A DNA stretch of 64,000 nt from Myrica gale. Taxonomy: Eukaryota > Streptophyta > Magnoliopsida > Fagales > Myricaceae. The DNA is taken from positions 2,852,001 to 2,916,000 of the forward strand of contig OZ005608.1 of assembly GCA_963930655.1 (NCBI GenBank), given 5' to 3'. Both the position numbers and the translations under genes were made by a program. Numbering within the stretch: position 1 is the stretch's first letter; each line of letters opens with the position of its first letter. Of this stretch, positions 23,523-35,470 are shown piece by piece. A model generated the notes under the pieces. It had not been told where the DNA came from. It searched no databases and saw only the letters and a program-made list of their open reading frames with translations.

Positions 23523-24068
23523 ATGGCTTCCAAAACAACTGCCTCGCTCGCTCTCTTCCTCTTACTCAATATCCTCTTCTGTGCGCTTGTCACTGCATGT
23601 GGCACATGCCCCAGTCCGAAGCCAAAACCAAAGCCGAAGCCGAAGCCAAAGCCCACTCCCAGCCCTTCCACCCCCGGCTCTTCCACCCCCGGCACTTCCT
23701 CCCCCGGCTCTTCCACCCCCGGCTCTTCCTCCCCCGGCTCTTCCACCCCTGGCTCTTCCACCCCAGGTGGAACCCCAGGCTCTTCCACCCCCAGCACCCC
23801 TTCCCAGGCCACATGCCCTAGGGATGCTCTCAAACTAGGCATATGTGCTGATCTCCTAGGCAGTTTACTTAACGTCACCATCGGCACGCCTCCGGTAACT
23901 CCTTGCTGCACTCTCATCCAAGGCCTTGCCGACCTTGAGGCCGCTGTCTGTCTTTGCACTGCCATTAGAGCTAATATATTGGGCATCAACCTCAACATCC
24001 CAGTTTCCCTTAGCTTGCTTCTCAATGTTTGCTCAAGGAACGTTCCACGTGGTTTCCAGTGTGCTTAG
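23523..24068 (+). CDS. Hybrid proline-rich protein (8-cysteine motif), copy 2
   Basis: Secreted HyPRP, 181 residues, intronless. The start MASKTT was chosen over an upstream in-frame ATG at 23352 because it opens directly into a signal peptide (about 1-25), matches the paralogs and lies downstream of the TATA box. The order is signal peptide, then CPSPK with a run of Pro-Lys pairs (about 30-44). Next is a linker of repeated [10 protein letters not shown] pentapeptides (about 49-85), then the 8-cysteine domain from [13 protein letters not shown] to GFQCA with all eight cysteines. The Pro-Lys run and Ser-Pro repeats are likely hydroxyproline/glycosylation substrates in the wall (inference from extensin- and AGP-like proteins). 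Expected to act at the wall-plasma membrane interface. Confidence 0.92.
   Translation: MASKTTASLALFLLLNILFCALVTACGTCPSPKPKPKPKPKPKPTPSPSTPGSSTPGTSSPGSSTPGSSSPGSSTPGSSTPGGTPGSSTPSTPSQATCPRDALKLGICADLLGSLLNVTIGTPPVTPCCTLIQGLADLEAAVCLCTAIRANILGINLNIPVSLSLLLNVCSRNVPRGFQCA
23675..23800 (+). repeat. In-frame 15-bp coding minisatellite
   Basis: Units of CCCGGCTCTTCCACC and close variants repeat in register with the codons, producing the SSTPG pentapeptide array of HyPRP copy 2. The unit is a whole number of codons, so copy number can change without a frame shift. Confidence 0.85.
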
Positions 24069-27000
24069 AAGCATGAATTTCTTTTCTTTTCGCACTATGA
24101 TATACTATGGCTTCACCTGTTTTCAATCATAATTTTCTATTGTATGTGTGTGGTACATGTAAGTGGGCGTAGAAAGTAAAAATTTGTTCTCCTTTCTTTC
24201 ACCTGTAACAGTCTACAGTAAGCGTGTGACGTAAGTGGGTCAGCTCATTTTCCTTGTTATTTTACTTTTTTGGGTTTCAGGGATTATTATGAATAAGTTT
24301 TCTTACTGATGTTTGCCTGTTTGCCTTTAAGGGTAACGAAAAACCATTTATCGTTCTTTGTTCTCTATCCTCTTCTTGTTATTTTCCATCCTTGTTTTTT
24401 CCATTCAATTTGAAAGTATGTCATTCTTTCGGAGAAATCAAATCCTTCGAAGTGAAACCGCGGAGATAAACGTGCAACAGGTACTGATCCCATGGCTGAA
24501 AAGCTTACTAAACGTGCAACAGTACTAATTATCTTTGGTAGTGTAAAAACTAATTTCCTGATCGGGTTTCAAGTTACAATTAGCAAGAAATGGTAACTCT
24601 TGTCTCTCGTCATTGTCAATAATTTGTTCTATACGCATGCCTTCAATAGGTGGAGAGCCTCATAGATGAGAGCAATGGAAAATAACTTCTAGGCTCTGCC
24701 ACCCAATCCCCGGATGCCCCTGGTGAATACTGGGGCTACTATTGCATTTCATCTCATGCACGCATGGACAACACAACTGTTACTGTTTAGGCATCAATGA
24801 ACATCAGATGTCTATGGCTAAGAAGATTAATGTTTGACAGTTTGACTGACGTTCAATCGCAACATTATCGAGCTTCTAATGAATATGTCTAGTCACATCT
24901 TTATCCAATATTACATGGGTAAAGTAGTATGAGTGACATCTGCAGAAATATTTTATTCAAATCTTTAGAGATGCATGCTCATGCACTAAAGTTGCTCAGA
25001 TCATTGCAGTTATCGACATAAATATTACAGCATATGGCCCACAAAGTGGAGGGTAGGATCATTCGAAACACGACATGGATGTTCCAATATGTCGTTTATC
25101 ACTTGGAGTACTAGAGAATTAGAGATATACTGATCCAGCTTTAGGAACTGTGGGACTCTTTTGGTTCATTTATGGTCCATCATGATGAACTGCGATAAAA
25201 CGTTTGTGGCAATTGGGACAAGAACTGTTCTCCCCGTGACTAAGAATTTGGTAGGAAAAAAATGTAACCGGCCGGCCCTCAGCTCGCATGAAAAAAGGGA
25301 AGGAAAAATGGTCATTACAATTCGTAGCTGCATGTGAAGAAAAGAAAGAATATTCCATGCCCCATTATTTTGTTTCAACTTACTAGATACTCACCAATTC
25401 AAGTTATTAATCATTCCAATCAGCCAAAACTTGGAAACCTTCTTGTATATATGCGTGGTTTGGAGGAGGAAATATGAACCTGAAAGGTGTCTGAAACGCC
25501 AAAATTAAGAGATGTTGATGTCACAAATTGTTGGGAAATATTTGCCACTTTTCGCAATCATATAATCAACATATTGTAGTTGTAGTTTTATTATTTTTAT
25601 TTTTTATTTTATCCACTAGAGCGGTACTTCTAAATTTTATTCAATACCTTCATTTATGGTGGAGAAAAATTGTGGTAACAAAATCAGACCGACACAATAC
25701 CATGTGGTAGTACTACTTGCCGTTATAATGAAAACAACAATATTAGTAATCTTACAGACCTTCCAACGTAAAAATCATCACCGAAAAAGAGATCCTCAAT
25801 CCACCATAACTGCATTGAAAGACAGCTCGAGTTCAAGTTTAGGAGGCAAGTATTACTGAAGATTCACCAGTAATTTTAGTTTAGGAGGAAAATGTTTGGA
25901 GTTATAAGAAAGCAATTAATTTTAGTTGTTGAAATTGCAGCTACACCCAATTATCTGTATACTTTTATTTGACGTCTTACAAACATATATAACTGCCTAC
26001 TTTTTTAATGCAAAAAATAAATCCTCAATCCACTGGGATCCTTGAACACGATCGAACAAGAAATTTTTTTTTATTTAATTTAATTTCCTGCTTAAATATT
26101 AATGTTGATGTTAGATGCATAATTGATGGTCCCCGAGTATATATACACTCGTTCCGGTTCCGTGAACCGTTTTTGTCAGCAAGCATTATAACAAACAGAA
26201 CAGTAAATAATATTAAATGACTTTCAATGTACTTCTATATATATATATATGGGTACTGAACTGAAACTACGTACCAGGCCTGCAACATTAACATTGAGTT
26301 GGTATATAATGAAAATCCAAGGAATAAGACAACACACAAAGTAGGGCTCGTGAACTTTTGCATCATTGACCGTACATGATTCATGAAAGTTTCTCGTCTC
26401 CTTCACCGGACATGTGACGTGTGAGCTGATAACCCTCATGGATAGATCTTAAGCATTTGTGGTAATTCCTGCAGAAATTGATCAGTAATTAGGAGATCAT
26501 TTAGTAGTACGTACTTATGATCAAGTTAAATCATCTACTTACAACATGGAAGTAGAATTCTTCTCATGCACGTGTGCATTCCTTTAGGGATCAGAAAGAA
26601 GTTGAAAAAAAAAGAGAGAGAAATATGTGGGTGACAATATAGGAATATATTAGCGTAGAAGTGAATTAAATTAATAATGTTCTTTGTTTTTCCCCATGCA
26701 AGGAAAAAAGTGAAACTCTTCTTAAAAGAAGCCCCACAATTCTGCCATTTTTATTATGAATGAGTGATCTATTGAGTTACTGTTATACATGAATAATACT
26801 TCAAAGCAAAAGCTACTCGAAAATGATATGCTTCTTCCTTGCATTGAGTTGAGAAGATACAAAGTTACAATTAATTAATAAGCTCGATATTCTACATCAA
26901 ATGATGGCATTATCTAGTACTCTTGGATTAATAGAGGGTGTGATAACTGGCTCAAAACAATCTAAAGGTCAAATGATGACACGTCCTATTCTCGCAATAA

Positions 27001-27189
27001 TGCAATATAGGGTAGCTAGGGTACTGTTGTACTGCTCAAACAGCATGGATGTGACTTATCTTTCAATTTTTTTCAGAAAAAAAGAAAAGAAAAACAAGTA
27101 ACTCGAAGATGTCCGTTTTCTTCGATACGTAAGCCCTTTAAATCTCTTTGATCTCAAATACGCGCGCTAAATGTGATTGGAGAGACAAG
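24069..27189. other. Intergenic region, nothing recognised
   Basis: About 3.1 kb of AT-rich spacer with a short TA run near 26237. Small open frames (for example at 25528-25710 and 26008-26220) have no signal or motif I recognise. Confidence 0.4.
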
Positions 27190-27720
27190 TACTATAAATT
27201 CAGAAATTTTAAAAAATTCGAAAATAAACTTAGTAAATCCCCATAGCTATAATCTAGCTTATTTATTAGAAACTTGGAGTTAGCAAGACCCAAGTACAGT
27301 AGATGCACAGAAGCTCCACCTGAAATCAAATTAAAAACAAAAACAAAAGTTTTAGCAAGAGGAACACGAACACGAATTACTAACAGTTCCACTCCTAAAC
27401 TCTAGATCTAGAAGAAACCTAATCTAGAACACCTAGAACTCCATACATATGAGCCATATCCAAGCGCAAAAAGCGATTGTAAGAAGACAACTCTGAGACG
27501 TAGCAGAGGCTGCTCGACCCCCTCGAATGTCCTACAAAACGCTCAGGATCCTGATGTCCCATATTAGACATGACGAACGAAACCATATTCCTCCAAGCAA
27601 GACGAGCTTATTTATACCTTTCCTTTTCTGCCTGACGTCGTAAGCAAATATCATTGGATGGGAGTCATGAGACATAACTCTCCATAACAGAAGTACCGCA
27701 CACAGAAAATTCAATAAACT
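27190..27720 (-). repeat. Retroposon-like fragment
   Basis: Minus-strand layout as at 3.3 and 15.6 kb: a mixed-composition stretch followed by A-rich sequence with AATAAG near 27258. No protein domain recognised; boundaries are approximate. Confidence 0.25.
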
Positions 27721-27833
27721 CTAATTGAAGCCACCTAATACCCTGCCCAGGCTAAAATAAAGAGTTATTGTTAAGAAAGAAATAGCACTACTTAAGCTTG
27801 TAATTCGGTACCCAGATTGAAAACTAAACCAAC

Positions 27834-28508
27834 TCAGAGAGGAGGACAAATGAAACCAGGAGGAGGGGTCATCCCACAGGTTATTAGGACTTGAAGAGCC
27901 AGGGGTATGAAAATGTTGAGGTTCAGAAGCTTTAGTCTTATGGCAGTGCAAAGACAAACAGCCGCCTCAAGCTCAAGCAGACCTTGAAGCACCGGACAGC
28001 ATGCATTCTCAAGTGGATTCCCTAACCCAACATGCACCAAACCACCAAGCACATCCACACAAAGCCCTAGTTTAAGTGCATTGATGGGACAAGTTGGTTG
28101 AGCAGCAGGGGGAGGGTTGAGACCAGGAACACCACCACCACCACCTCCGCCGCCGCCGCCTCCTCCTCCAGAAGGAGGGTTGCCAATGTAAGGTGGGTAG
28201 GAAGAAGGAGGAGGCCGAGTTGTCACTGGAGGGTGAGACACCGGAGGTGTAACAATCGGGGGCGTTATAATTGGTGGAACGATTACCGGAGGTACAGGCG
28301 GCTTTTTAGAAGGTGGAGATACTTTTGGGTGTCCTCTATGATGCGGTGGGTGTTTCGTGTTTGGTGGTTTAGTGCGGGGGCTTGGACTGTGGGAAAGTGT
28401 CTGTGGTGGGTGCGGCTGTGTACAAGGAGCACAAGCATGTATTGGTGGCAACACGTTCAACATGAAAATCATGAAGATGAAGGACATGGCTGACACCTTT
28501 GAACCCAT
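27834..28508 (-). CDS. Hybrid proline-rich protein with long linker, copy 3
   Basis: Secreted HyPRP of the long, proline-rich type, 224 residues, intronless. Order: signal peptide (about 1-26), a Pro/His/Lys-rich stretch (to about 75), Pro-Pro-Ile/Val repeats (VPPIITPPIVTPPVSHPP), a run of 13 glycines, then the 8-cysteine domain from PTCPINALKLGLC to GFICPPL with all eight cysteines (C, C, CC, CLC, C, C). It differs from copies 1, 2 and 4 by the PPV/PPI linker and the C-terminal PPL tail, and resembles the long proline-rich (36-kDa PRP-like) subgroup. The start MGSK matches the paralogs; a TATATATA box lies 37 bp upstream, implying a short leader. The wall-linker role is inferred from the family. 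Confidence 0.9.
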   Translation of the reverse strand: MGSKVSAMSFIFMIFMLNVLPPIHACAPCTQPHPPQTLSHSPSPRTKPPNTKHPPHHRGHPKVSPPSKKPPVPPVIVPPIITPPIVTPPVSHPPVTTRPPPSSYPPYIGNPPSGGGGGGGGGGGGGVPGLNPPPAAQPTCPINALKLGLCVDVLGGLVHVGLGNPLENACCPVLQGLLELEAAVCLCTAIRLKLLNLNIFIPLALQVLITCGMTPPPGFICPPL

Positions 28509-28544
28509 GGCTTTAGGCCCTCAAAGCTTTCTGCAAGTAGTTCC

Positions 28545-28552
28545 TATATATA
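28545..28552 (-). promoter_or_regulatory. TATA-like box of HyPRP copy 3
   Basis: TATATATA on the minus strand 37-44 bp before the ATG at 28508; plausible but unusually close. Confidence 0.4.
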
Positions 28553-28986
28553 CGTCAATTTTATGAGCACCCGTGACTATTTTCTCTGACATGGAAGAAA
28601 AAAATGAGGTCCATATCAAGCTAGGGATCATACTACCCTACAGAGTAATTAGGGTATTGCAGGAGCAATTAGGAGAGAGGCGTGGGTCCAACGGTGGGTC
28701 CACACCTCTCACCTAATTGCACTGTCACCGAATCGCATGTGATCTCATCCTCAAGCTAGAACACTAACTTCGCTAAAAAAACATGAATAATTATTAAAGC
28801 ATTCCAAGAAAAGAGTTCCATATACTGAAGTTAAATTGGTAGCTGGTTTGGAGCGTTGTTGGTCCTTTACGAATTTCAATACCAAATCCGTGACTCGGTT
28901 ACTGCCACTGTGAAGGTGTGCGATTTCAGAACCGCTTCAGTTTCACAGATTTCACTGGGTGATGCTGTTCTTTTTTTTTTCATACA

Positions 28987-29127
28987 GGGTATGTTTGAGT
29001 AAATATATGTTATAAGAATTGGTAAAAAAATAAAAAGAAATAATTTTTTAATAAATATTATAATAATAAAAAATTAAGTGATTAATTTTTTTTTATTAAA
29101 TCCAAATAATTGGACTCAAACAAGTCC
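28987..29127. mobile_element. Small MITE-like inverted repeat
   Basis: The left end GGGTATGTTTGAGTAAATA mirrors the right end (GGACTTGTTTGAGTCCAATTA read from the other strand). The interior is AT-only and non-coding. One of several elements with this type of end in the window. Confidence 0.45.
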
Positions 29128-29675
29128 ATAATTTCGTGTTTCTCTCTTCCGTATTCGGTATTCCACAGAACCGCTTCTGGAACGTTCCTCCAGTCCTTAA
29201 ACGTGTTGTGTGACCAAGAGCATGACTTTGCACAGTTTTGAGCTATACTTCTGACGAAACAGCAAGGCATGAGGTTACATTTTGTTGTCCACCTTATCTT
29301 TCGCTAGCATACACGAGGGAAGTTTGACGTTTAGCTGAATCCAAGGAGTTAAAAGCATATTATATGGTTTCAGACTTTCAGGTACGAAGTGCATCATTTT
29401 TCAGTTAATTTCACGATGTGAACGCGTGAACTTCATGTAAGATTCTGTGTTAAATATACCGTACTTTTTCTCCTCGGATTTGACAGCTTAGCCCTTAGCA
29501 CTGTTACAAATTTTTACAATCTTTAAGATATTACAGGTTTTAATTAGGAAAATCATAATGTAAGATTAAGATATGTTAATAGGACAAAAACTTAAGCATT
29601 TGATTTGAGAATGATACTTCGGATTAAAGGTTTTCTTGTATAATAAAATGCTATAAAAGTTTCAGCTGATCTTGA

Positions 29676-29861
29676 GGTTGTTCGGTTGGAATGTTTTTTT
29701 AGAATTTTGTGTTTTGAGAATTTTTAAGTGATGTTAACTTTATTGGTATGCGTGTTTTAGTTATTTTTATGTAGTGTTAAGAATGATGTTTGGTTGTAGA
29801 ATATTTTGTATTATGAGAATTCAAAAAAATCCTGAGAATATTTATATACCGAACAGCCCCC
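29676..29861. mobile_element. Small MITE-like inverted repeat
   Basis: Left end GGTTGTTCGGTTGG and right end GGGGGCTGTTCGGTAT (minus strand) form an imperfect inverted repeat around a T-rich, non-coding interior. Confidence 0.45.
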
Positions 29862-29978
29862 TTATGATGGATTTTCAAACTGAGATTCAAAATAGATACA
29901 AAGAAGGACAAATTATTATACATATGGCATCGGGCGAGTTATAAAGTGTAATTATTAATTGATTTAAGATTTATACTA

Positions 29979-30224
29979 TAAGGTGGTGTTTGTTTGTGGA
30001 AATATTGGGGTTAAGGTGGTGTTTGTTTGTGGAAATATTGGGGTTTTGAAAATTTTGTGTATAGGGGTTTGTGAAAAAGTACAGTATTTTATGAAAAGAT
30101 GAGGAGAAAGAAGATTTAATTGAATAGTATAATATTATTTTATAATTTAATGAGGAAATAGATTATTTTATGATTGTTTGAAAATTTTGAGGGGTAAAAA
30201 TTTTGGGAAACAAACGGCCCTTAA
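29979..30224. mobile_element. Tourist-like MITE with a duplicated left end
   Basis: The element body runs 30015-30220, from GGTGGTGTTTGTTTG to CAAACGGCCC, flanked by TTAA on both sides (30011-30014, 30221-30224). That fits a TTA/TAA-type target of PIF/Harbinger (Tourist) MITEs. The first 33 bp are present twice in tandem (29979-30011 and 30012-30044). Confidence 0.55.
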
Positions 30225-30705
30225 ATATTATAGTACTCATATTATATTTATTCTTTTTCGAATTCTACGTACAATAGAATTGCATATGATTACGTCAAGT
30301 GAGAGTGTACATTGTTTCTTTTATTTTGTTATTTTTTGTGCACTCGTTTTGAAATTTCACCCAATATTATAATGGGTTGAAATTAGACTAATTAAGTATG
30401 TAAGCTAAGTGTATTATCTATTATCTATTTTCCAGCTTTCTTCCTTTCCGGCGTTCTTTCCTTCTTTTTCCCTCTTGATTTTTGTCTCGTTGTAATTTTG
30501 AACATGGAAATTGCTGAATTTCAGGCGACGTCGCGGGACTGATTTTGGATGGGTTAGTTTTTTTTTTTTTAATCTTTGCATCGACAACAACTTCACAAGT
30601 TGATCGTTATTTTAAGGTTTTGCTCGTGATCGAGTACAGTAATTTTGTTTGGATCTAGTAAATAATCTATCTAGGTATACAGGAGTTGAAAGGTACTGAT
30701 CTGGA

Positions 30706-32326
30706 CATAGGCGGAGCCAAGGGGTGCCGTTGGGGGCGGCCGCTCCCACTGGCTCCAAAACTCTCTTGATTTTTTTTTCATTTTTTTTCTTAAGAATCAG
30801 ACCTGCCCCACTTGCAACTGTGATGCTTGCTTGTATTCTCCAAAGTTCTGAGCGAGTAACCACAAACGTAGACTTTGTTACTTAGAATAAAAAAATAAAA
30901 AAAAATCAGAAACGTAGAGACGTTCCGAATGATAAGCATCCAACGGAGGAGAAAATGAAGTCCCTTTTTCTGTGTGAATGCTAAGTAATAAAACAACATG
31001 GGCCATGGCTTTCGTTTTATTCGCGACTAGCAAGTTAGTGAGACGTTAAAATGGAAAGGAGGACCAGCGAACAAAAAAATAATAACGTGACATTTGGAAG
31101 TCAAAATTTTAGAACTTTTCGGTTTTAAAATTTTAGCCTCAATAAAATAGCTATATTAAATTTTCTCCCGTTGAATTATTACTTTTCATTATAAATAAAT
31201 ATAAAAAAAGCATTCAAATAATTTTTCTCTACACTTTTTCACCAACTACAACATCCCAAAATTTTAAGCAACTCAAAATTTTAATCACATTCGTGTCTAA
31301 ACTACTTCTCTTTCTACTCGGAGAAAAATAGATGTTGAGATGACAAACTCCATGGTTTTAGCCTTTTGGTTGAACATATTAAAATCCCACATGTCAGGCC
31401 TGCTTCCAAGGTCAGTGGGGGCGAGACTGTAGCTGGAGGCTTCGCCGACCTTGCATGTGGTGGAGGTGATGGTGGTGACAAAGAAGGTGGGGTACTGGAG
31501 CTATTAATAAGGAGAATGCGCTTGAAAGAGATGGTGGAGGTTTCTAAAAATCTGTAGGGCCAGTTGCCACTTTCAGAATGCACTTGAAAGCGAATGACTA
31601 AATGTACGCTACTTTATTTGGATTTTGGAAGCTCTAATTTAACTCACCTTATAAGCTCTGATTCGGGGCCCTACGTGTGGTTGTGAAGGCTCCATCTACC
31701 CACTGCCATGGCCCATAACCACAAAAAACATAACATATATTTCATTTTGTGGCCCAACAATCAGAAACGCTAGCAGCTCTTTTACACATACCCAACTCTG
31801 TTTTAAGGACTATAAACTATAAAATGTCCTCCAAACCTTTGAATTAAAATTTTAGGCCGGTTCAAAGTCAAGAGGCAGCTATTCTTTGGAATATTGAAAT
31901 ACTAAAGAGATATCATGTGAAGTGGATCCACCCTATTTCTTTAGCACAAAGAAATTGTTGTCACCTGCATAACGTTGAATAATTTTAGGAATAAAATATT
32001 AGATAGAGCACATTGGTACCTCAAAACCAATTGACCCATACTAATTAATGATAGCATGCAAATATACATTTAAAGGTAAATTTTTGATATTATTGAGAAC
32101 GAAACAATTTTACAACGTTTTCAGAAAATGAAGGCCCGTAGAATCCAATTACCATCTCTCAGTATTAGCAAATAGTTCAGTAAGTGTATTTTATTATTTT
32201 TATTATTTTTAGTTCTTAATTTGCGATATTATAATTTTGAGACACTTTTTACATTATGTGAATTTTTTTTTTGTAATTTTGCCTTAAAAATTCGACCCCT
32301 CATTTTATATGCTAGATACGCCACTG
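30706..32326. mobile_element. hAT-like non-autonomous element A
   Basis: A 1621-bp element starting CATAGGCGGAGCC and ending TACGCCACTG, flanked by a perfect 8-bp duplication GATCTGGA (30698-30705 and 32327-32334). Ends and duplication length fit the hAT superfamily. No transposase frame is visible. A Gly-rich open frame at 31366-31557 (plus) with a Pro/Ser-rich mirror on minus may be a captured piece but matches nothing I know. Sister elements: 32727-33568 and 50729-52055. Confidence 0.8.
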
Positions 32327-32334
32327 GATCTGGA

Positions 32335-32718
32335 TAGCATTTATTTGCTACGTCTAGCTAGGTGAAGATTCTTGCATGAGCACTGTGACACTGTGTTCTT
32401 AGCTAGGGTCCAATATCTCGTTTCAGCATCCAGTTGAATAACCCCTCCAAAACGTACTCGTTGCTCCATGCCGCGATGATATTCCGTCTGTGGTGAACCT
32501 CTTATCCTGCGGGCCGGTACGTATGTTTGACCAACGTAGGGATTAATTAAAATGGCTGGCGGATACCATACTTAGAGCAATTTGTAATCCACAGATAAAT
32601 CGATCCGAAGCAAAGGTTTTTTATAAAGACAATTAAAGAAGAAGGCACTTACGTCTTCTACCGGCTACCGCATATATAAGTCGTAGAAAGATAACGTGCA
32701 GAGAGGACAAAAAGTTGC
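32335..32718. other. Spacer between two hAT-like elements
   Basis: About 380 bp of low-copy-looking spacer with no gene. Confidence 0.4.
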
Positions 32719-32726
32719 CCTCAACC

Positions 32727-33568
32727 CATACGCGGATGCAGAGCGGTGCGGCCTGGTCGGCCGCCACTCATCCCTAATTTTTTTTATTTTTTTATTCATA
32801 AGTTGTCCTGGACCTTCAGGGGCCCTACCCCATTGGTAATATAATTTTTAATTAATTTGATTGTAATGTCAATTGAATGCAATGTAATTAGATTATAATT
32901 TAGATTTGAATTAATTAGATTGAAATTTTGATTTTTGAGTTGTGATTCATTGTGAATATGTGAATATCTACATTTAATATTTTTGAATCAAAATGTTTTA
33001 AGTTTCGGTTTGATACTATAGTTTTATTTATATTTCGGTTGTGATCCAATTGATTGATTGTCTTCACTGTGTTTTATTTTGTTTAGATAATGGACAAGTT
33101 TGTGATAAAAAAACCCACACAGCGTACTCTAATAAATGCTCAGAATAAGAAACTAATAAATTATCATGGATAATATCTTAGGGTTATAGAGGTTTCTACT
33201 TGGAAATTTCTAATTATTTAATTTTTTCAAGAATAAATAGAAAACTCACTCATATTTTTGGATCCCGAATTAATTATTTAGCTGGTTTTTTTTAGGTTTT
33301 TCATGCCCTTGAATTTTCGTGGAGTTCCTAATGCTCAAACTATCATTTTCTTATATATATATAATATGCAAATTATTATGATCCAATTGCCACATTCTGT
33401 CTCAGCAAATAATACATACATGTATTTAAATTTTTTTAATGTTTTTAAATCCTTAATTTTTGATATTTTAATTCTATGACACTTTTTACATTTCATAGGG
33501 AAATTTTTTTTTGTCATTTCGCCGTATGTGTTCGCCCCCCTTAAAATTGGATCCTGGATCCGCTACTG
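32727..33568. mobile_element. hAT-like non-autonomous element B
   Basis: An 842-bp element starting CATACGCGGATGC and ending GGATCCGCTACTG, flanked by a perfect 8-bp duplication CCTCAACC (32719-32726 and 33569-33576). The right half shares long stretches with the element at 50.7-52.1 kb (AAACTCACTCATATTTTTGG, GAATTAATTATTTAGCTG), so they are the same family. Non-coding. Confidence 0.85.
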
Positions 33569-33576
33569 CCTCAACC

Positions 33577-34844
33577 CAAATCAGCTCAATTGAACATGCG
33601 CATGCATGATCATAAAGTCGATTAAAGAAGATTTAGTTGACGTAATAGAACCTTTAAGGTTTGACATTTGAGATCTAGAATTTGTGGGGAACTATCATAA
33701 TCAATAGCCATCTTCTGTTTAATTTAGGTTTAACTTGTATCTTTAGTACTTTTATTCATATATGGTTCCAGATAATTAAGACGCGAGAGTATACCAATAA
33801 AATCATTCTTCCTAAAATTTTATACGATAGCCGAGGTCATGATCAATCAATTGCATAAGATTAGTTTCTCGTATAGCTTTTCGATCCGTTTTTGGTCAAG
33901 AGCCTTCTTGTGCCTTCCCCGACTTCTATTTTTTCTTCATTTGTAGTCATATGTTGTTAATTATTTAATTTTACTGTTTTAAAGTTCCGTATAAATTAAT
34001 GTTGAATGGTATATACGTAGTCATCACAGCCATTGGCATTAATCTCATAGTCAGATCCTCCTAATCCTCTCAAATTATAGACTCTCACAAAACTCTGGAA
34101 AACTTCCATCTTTTCCCATTAGTAATTAAGTTTTGCTTTTTGCTTACAAGACCCTTAATTAAGTCAGGCTTCCATTAATACGTCGAGGCTCCGTTTGTTT
34201 CGTGTACAAAGTACTCAATAATCAACCAGAGTGTTCCAACTAGTATATATTATATATACAATTGACCATATATGTTTCCGAAGAAAATTAGCACGTTGCT
34301 CTCCAATCCAAACCCTAGCAAGCTCTTGTTTCAATTGGTGTATCTGAGCAACGATTTGAAGGTGAGCCAGGATCTGATTGGGTTCGGGTTCATTGAAACA
34401 TATACTGACGAGCGGAAGGCATATATAAGTGCTATCCACTTCCGTCTTGGGGAACAACAACCCATTGCACGCCTTTCTGCTTCTTGTTTGGAACACGGGT
34501 GTAATCAGTCCGGCCCTCAGTAACAAGTAATTAAAACTAGGTTTTGATCGTACCCAAATGCAAGAATTACCCACAATATCCTCCTCGCCATTGCAGAAGG
34601 ATTGGAACAGCGTGAAGGATATTTTTGGCTAGTAGTAATCACAACCAGTTCTAAGAGCTACAAGTAGGCAACGTAATGAATTATACACCTCTTTCTGAAA
34701 CGATCTCAGCTTATTTTTCCAGCTTAATTAGGAATTTCCATATTGTTACCAAATAGAAGAGGCAAATAACCTAATTGCATCCGTTAAAACAAGCTTAAGT
34801 CCAATCACACCATGAAAGGGGAAAGTGAAATTGGTAACTGAGGA
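33577..34844. other. Intergenic spacer
   Basis: AT-rich spacer. Open frames overlap on both strands at 34215-34574; neither has a start context, motif or splice pattern that would support a gene. Confidence 0.35.
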
Positions 34845-35423
34845 TGTTGAAATATGTAGTCCCACATTGCTAAGGGAATGTCGACAAGTGAGATTATTGG
34901 CTTATAAATAGCCCTCATGTAAACCTTTTAATTTCATAAGTGAGAAATGTAATAAATTCATTTCAGTATTATGGATGTCTCACTTATCAAGTATAATTTT
35001 TTTATTTTTTTATCAAGTATAATATTATGGATGCAAACTCAAGGTGGATAAACCTTGAGTTTGGAGTTACAAAAAAATAATAACAAAGATCGCCGTTACT
35101 GAGCCGGGAAGATTGCCGATACTGAGTCAGATGGTCGCCGGTACTAAGCCGGGAAAGTTGCCGGTACTAAGCCGGGAGAAAGTCGGTACTAAGTCGGATG
35201 GTCGCCAGAAGGTAACCGGACTAAAGCCGAAAACCTTGCTTTGATACCATGTTAGAAATAAATAAAAAAAATTATACTTGATAAGTGAGACATCCATAAT
35301 ATTGAAATAGATTTATTACATTTCTCATTTATGAAATTAAAAGGTTTACATGATGGCTATTTATAAGCCAATAATCTCACTTGCCCACATTGCCTTAACA
35401 ATGTGGGACTACATACTTCAACA
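34845..35423. mobile_element. TRIM-type fossil with two LTR ends in inverted orientation
   Basis: On the minus strand an LTR-like block (35423 down to 35250, 174 bp) begins TGTTGAAGTATGTAGTCCCA, contains TATAAATA and ends in CA. It is followed by a primer-binding-site-like TGGTATCAAAGC (35249-35238). The non-coding interior contains GCCGGTACTAAGCCGGGA-type short repeats. At the far side a second LTR-like start (TGTTGAAATATGTAGTCCCA, 34845) faces the other way, so the whole forms a 579-bp structure with inverted ends. No 5-bp target duplication is obvious. It is non-coding and broken, and moderately old judged by arm divergence. Confidence 0.65.
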
Positions 35424-35470
35424 GACAAAAAGATAGATGTGGCCTTATATCAACTGTAAGATCAGTGGAT

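Noticed and set aside
23447-24025. 192-residue minus-strand open frame with [11 protein letters not shown] repeats
   Set aside because: Reverse complement of the HyPRP copy 2 linker repeat; the plus strand has the signal peptide and cysteine motif.
34215-34574. Overlapping open frames on both strands, at first suggestive of a PPR-like fragment
   Set aside because: No helical-repeat pattern, no partner exons and no start context.
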